A DNA stretch of 51,020 nt from an uncultured Bacteroidales bacterium (GTDB lineage: Bacteria > Bacteroidota > Bacteroidia > Bacteroidales > UBA932). The DNA is taken from the NCBI GenBank assembly GCA_900317925.1, contig ONIQ01000012.1, positions 884 to 51,903 of the forward strand. Reading direction: 5' to 3'. Below the pieces are notes generated by a model. That model worked only from the letters and a program-made list of their open reading frames with translations, was not told the origin of the DNA and made no database searches. The position numbers were made by a program, and so were the translations under genes. Position 1 is the first letter of the stretch. Every line of letters starts with the position of its first letter. Shown here in pieces: positions 49,984-51,020 of the stretch.

Positions 49984-50014
49984 TTGTCGCAGTCTTGGAA
50001 ATTTCGTAAATTTG
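49984..50014 (+). promoter_or_regulatory. Promoter of the orphan membrane protein gene
   Basis: TTG (49984-49986), a 20-nt spacer and TAAATTTG (50007-50014), 24 nt before the ATG at 50039. Confidence 0.72.
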
Positions 50015-50038
50015 TCAGTTAGATAAATCGATATTTAT

Positions 50039-50464
50039 ATGTCCTCTACAGCAAAGCATAATGTATCGTATTACTTCTTGCTCTCCATCCTCCTTATCGG
50101 TGCAATAATCATCTTGTATGCTGGCGTGTACGGCGTCTGGACCCTATATAACAACCATTTGTTCAACACAAGAGGCTATGATACTACTGCCACGATTATC
50201 AAGAAGGATAATGGTAGGGCGCAATATGATATCGAGTATGATGGGGTGTATTACAGGAACTGGGTCAGTCTTTCAAAAAAGGCATTCCGAGACACTGAGG
50301 TTGGCCAACGTTTCCACGCTATGATTCTGCCAGACATGTTGCAACACGACCATGAATTTGGGATCACACCCCGGTACATCAAGATTATCCTATCTCCTCT
50401 CCCAGAATACGAGCAGAATTATGCGGAAGAGTTGGTTCGAATACATGAGATGTATGGAGAATAA
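50039..50464 (+). CDS. Single-pass membrane protein, DUF3592-like
   Basis: Protein of 141 residues that I do not firmly recognise. One membrane segment (about 12-34) is followed by a beta-rich domain (GYDTTATIIKKDNGRAQYDI, EYDGVYYRNWVSLS, GQRFHAMILPDM) whose spacing recalls DUF3592 proteins. The composition is clearly more AT-rich than the core genes, suggesting recent acquisition. It has its own promoter and terminator and no functional neighbours. Confidence 0.65.
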   Translation: MSSTAKHNVSYYFLLSILLIGAIIILYAGVYGVWTLYNNHLFNTRGYDTTATIIKKDNGRAQYDIEYDGVYYRNWVSLSKKAFRDTEVGQRFHAMILPDMLQHDHEFGITPRYIKIILSPLPEYEQNYAEELVRIHEMYGE

Positions 50465-50523
50465 TCATCACAGTTGAGTATCATAGCGGAGAGTTAAATT
50501 CGAATTTATCGGTGAGATAAATA

Positions 50524-50558
50524 ACCGGGAGTGCATCGCTGCGCTCCCGGTCTTTTTT
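50524..50558 (+). terminator. Terminator of the orphan membrane protein gene
   Basis: ACCGGGAG (50524-50531) pairs perfectly with CTCCCGGT (50544-50551), 12-nt loop, followed by CTTTTTT. Confidence 0.88.
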
Positions 50559-50619
50559 CCCGGAGGAAAGAATAAGCAAGTAAGACCTGCGGGCCTAAGA
50601 CGCGGCCCAGTTACTCCTT

Positions 50620-50694
50620 TCAGAGCTTGTCAATCTTGTCCAGAATCTTGTCTGGCAGGACATCCAACCCGTAATAAAGATGAGCCACCTGATA
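50620..50694 (-). pseudogene. 3' remnant of an unidentified gene
   Basis: Minus-strand frame reading YQVAHLYYGLDVLPDKILDK up to a stop at 50620. It has amphipathic, coding-like composition but no start; upstream it runs straight into the 47-bp repeat. Possibly the tail of a deleted gene. Confidence 0.3.
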
Positions 50695-50741
50695 GCCAAG
50701 GGATGTCGGAGGGCGCAGCCCGACGAAATCCCGGAGGAAGA
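50695..50741. repeat. 47-bp repeat, copy 2
   Basis: Identical over 47 bp to 49088-49134, same orientation, and again just beyond the stop codon of a minus-strand gene (50748). Confidence 0.9.
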
Positions 50742-50747
50742 GAGGAA

Positions 50748-51020
50748 TTAATTCTTCCTGTTAATCAGGCTCACGACGACCTTGACCATTGTATCCATCT
50801 CCTCCGTGTGACTCTCTGCAATCATCAGCGTAAGTGCCACAAGCGAGGCGTCTTTCTCCACGCCGAACAGGTCACTGCCGCCGAATTTATTCTTGAGGCT
50901 CTTTATGGCCTCCATTGCGTTCTCATAGGTGGCATGGAAGCGTTCGGGAGCCGTTGTGTCGGCTATCTTGAGGCTCTGATAGTCGTAAGCATCCAGAGTG
51001 TCAAGGGCGTAGGTATAGTC
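50748..51020 (-). CDS. C-terminal part of a RhuM-like protein, probably internally deleted
   Basis: Partial: it enters from the right edge and ends at TAA 50748-50750, 90 residues visible. The stretch ALDTLDAYDYQSLKIADT...FHATYENAMEAI...FGGSDLFGVEKDAS resembles the middle of virulence RhuM family proteins. The last 30 residues (LVALTLMIAESHTEEMDTMV...) resemble their extreme C-terminus. In full-length relatives, as I recall, a Fic/DOC-like core with an H-x-F-x-D-G-N-K-R motif lies between these parts; here it is missing, with no break in frame. The family assignment is from memory and should be treated as probable. Confidence 0.5.
   Translation of the reverse strand, partial: DYTYALDTLDAYDYQSLKIADTTAPERFHATYENAMEAIKSLKNKFGGSDLFGVEKDASLVALTLMIAESHTEEMDTMVKVVVSLINRKN

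Noticed and set aside
50484-50496. GCGGAGAGTT similar to the inverted 3' end of tRNA-Ser, possible attachment site
   Set aside because: Only 9 bp match, in inverted orientation, and no integrase gene is present; too weak to call.
1-51020. CRISPR array, insertion sequence, rRNA operon, biosynthetic cluster
   Set aside because: No regularly spaced repeats, transposase frames, rRNA sequence or synthase genes were seen.

Overview
The window is about 51 kb of a fairly GC-rich Bacteroidales-type genome. The evidence is the gene content (fused FeoA-FeoB, DUF4783, DUF5686, type 2 IleRS, DksA-like protein without a zinc finger, S16 with an Ala-rich tail, Bacteroidetes-type glycogen genes) and many promoters of the Bacteroidetes form TTTG-N19/20-TAnnTTTG. 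I cannot name the genus. No rRNA, CRISPR array, insertion sequence or complete prophage was seen.

Layout. 1-5839: leucine operon leuA-leuC-leuD-leuB-ilvE on the minus strand, with overlapping or nearly touching genes. 5984-8176: membrane pyrophosphatase. 8291-9355: a solitary Fic protein. 9485-11960: flippase plus family 9 glycosyltransferase. 11989-12072: tRNA-Leu(GAG). 12125-12832: HAD phosphatase resembling eukaryotic phosphomannomutase. 12923-16334: rpsP-rimM-feoAB, overlapping. 16338-19577: DUF975 membrane protein divergent from a secreted GH3 glycosidase. 19574-23508: rlmH followed by a 1153-residue NtrY-like histidine kinase. 23563-26607: DUF4783 and DUF5686 proteins, separated by a perfect sigma-54 promoter and a strong terminator that together look like a small RNA gene. 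26611-29760: ysxC-prs and small protein-der on the minus strand. 29825-41068: one long co-directional block, xseA-xseB-glgB-debranching enzyme-glycogen synthase-GH57-phosphorylase-ribF. 41154-43117: greA, HIT protein and a thioredoxin-like lipoprotein without active-site cysteines. 43121-44311: cvpA-tsaB. 44378-48828: ileS, DksA-like gene, lspA. 48855-48939: tRNA-Ser(UGA).

Downstream of tRNA-Ser (about 48940-51020) the character changes. Gene density drops, and the DNA holds a run of hairpins, an exact 47-bp repeat present twice, a small antitoxin-like gene, frameshifted or chimeric fragments (one resembling a phage tail protein), an orphan membrane protein, and the 3' end of a RhuM-like gene that appears to lack its catalytic core. 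This is the accessory part of the window.

Most of the window is housekeeping. The best candidates for something undescribed are the sigma-54-driven small RNA candidate at 23965-24058, a shared 9-mer (TAATCCTTA or TAGTCCTTA) at three tightly convergent stop-stop junctions, the hairpin array and dispersed 47-bp element after tRNA-Ser, and the promoter-driven small gene pair at 49222-49439.
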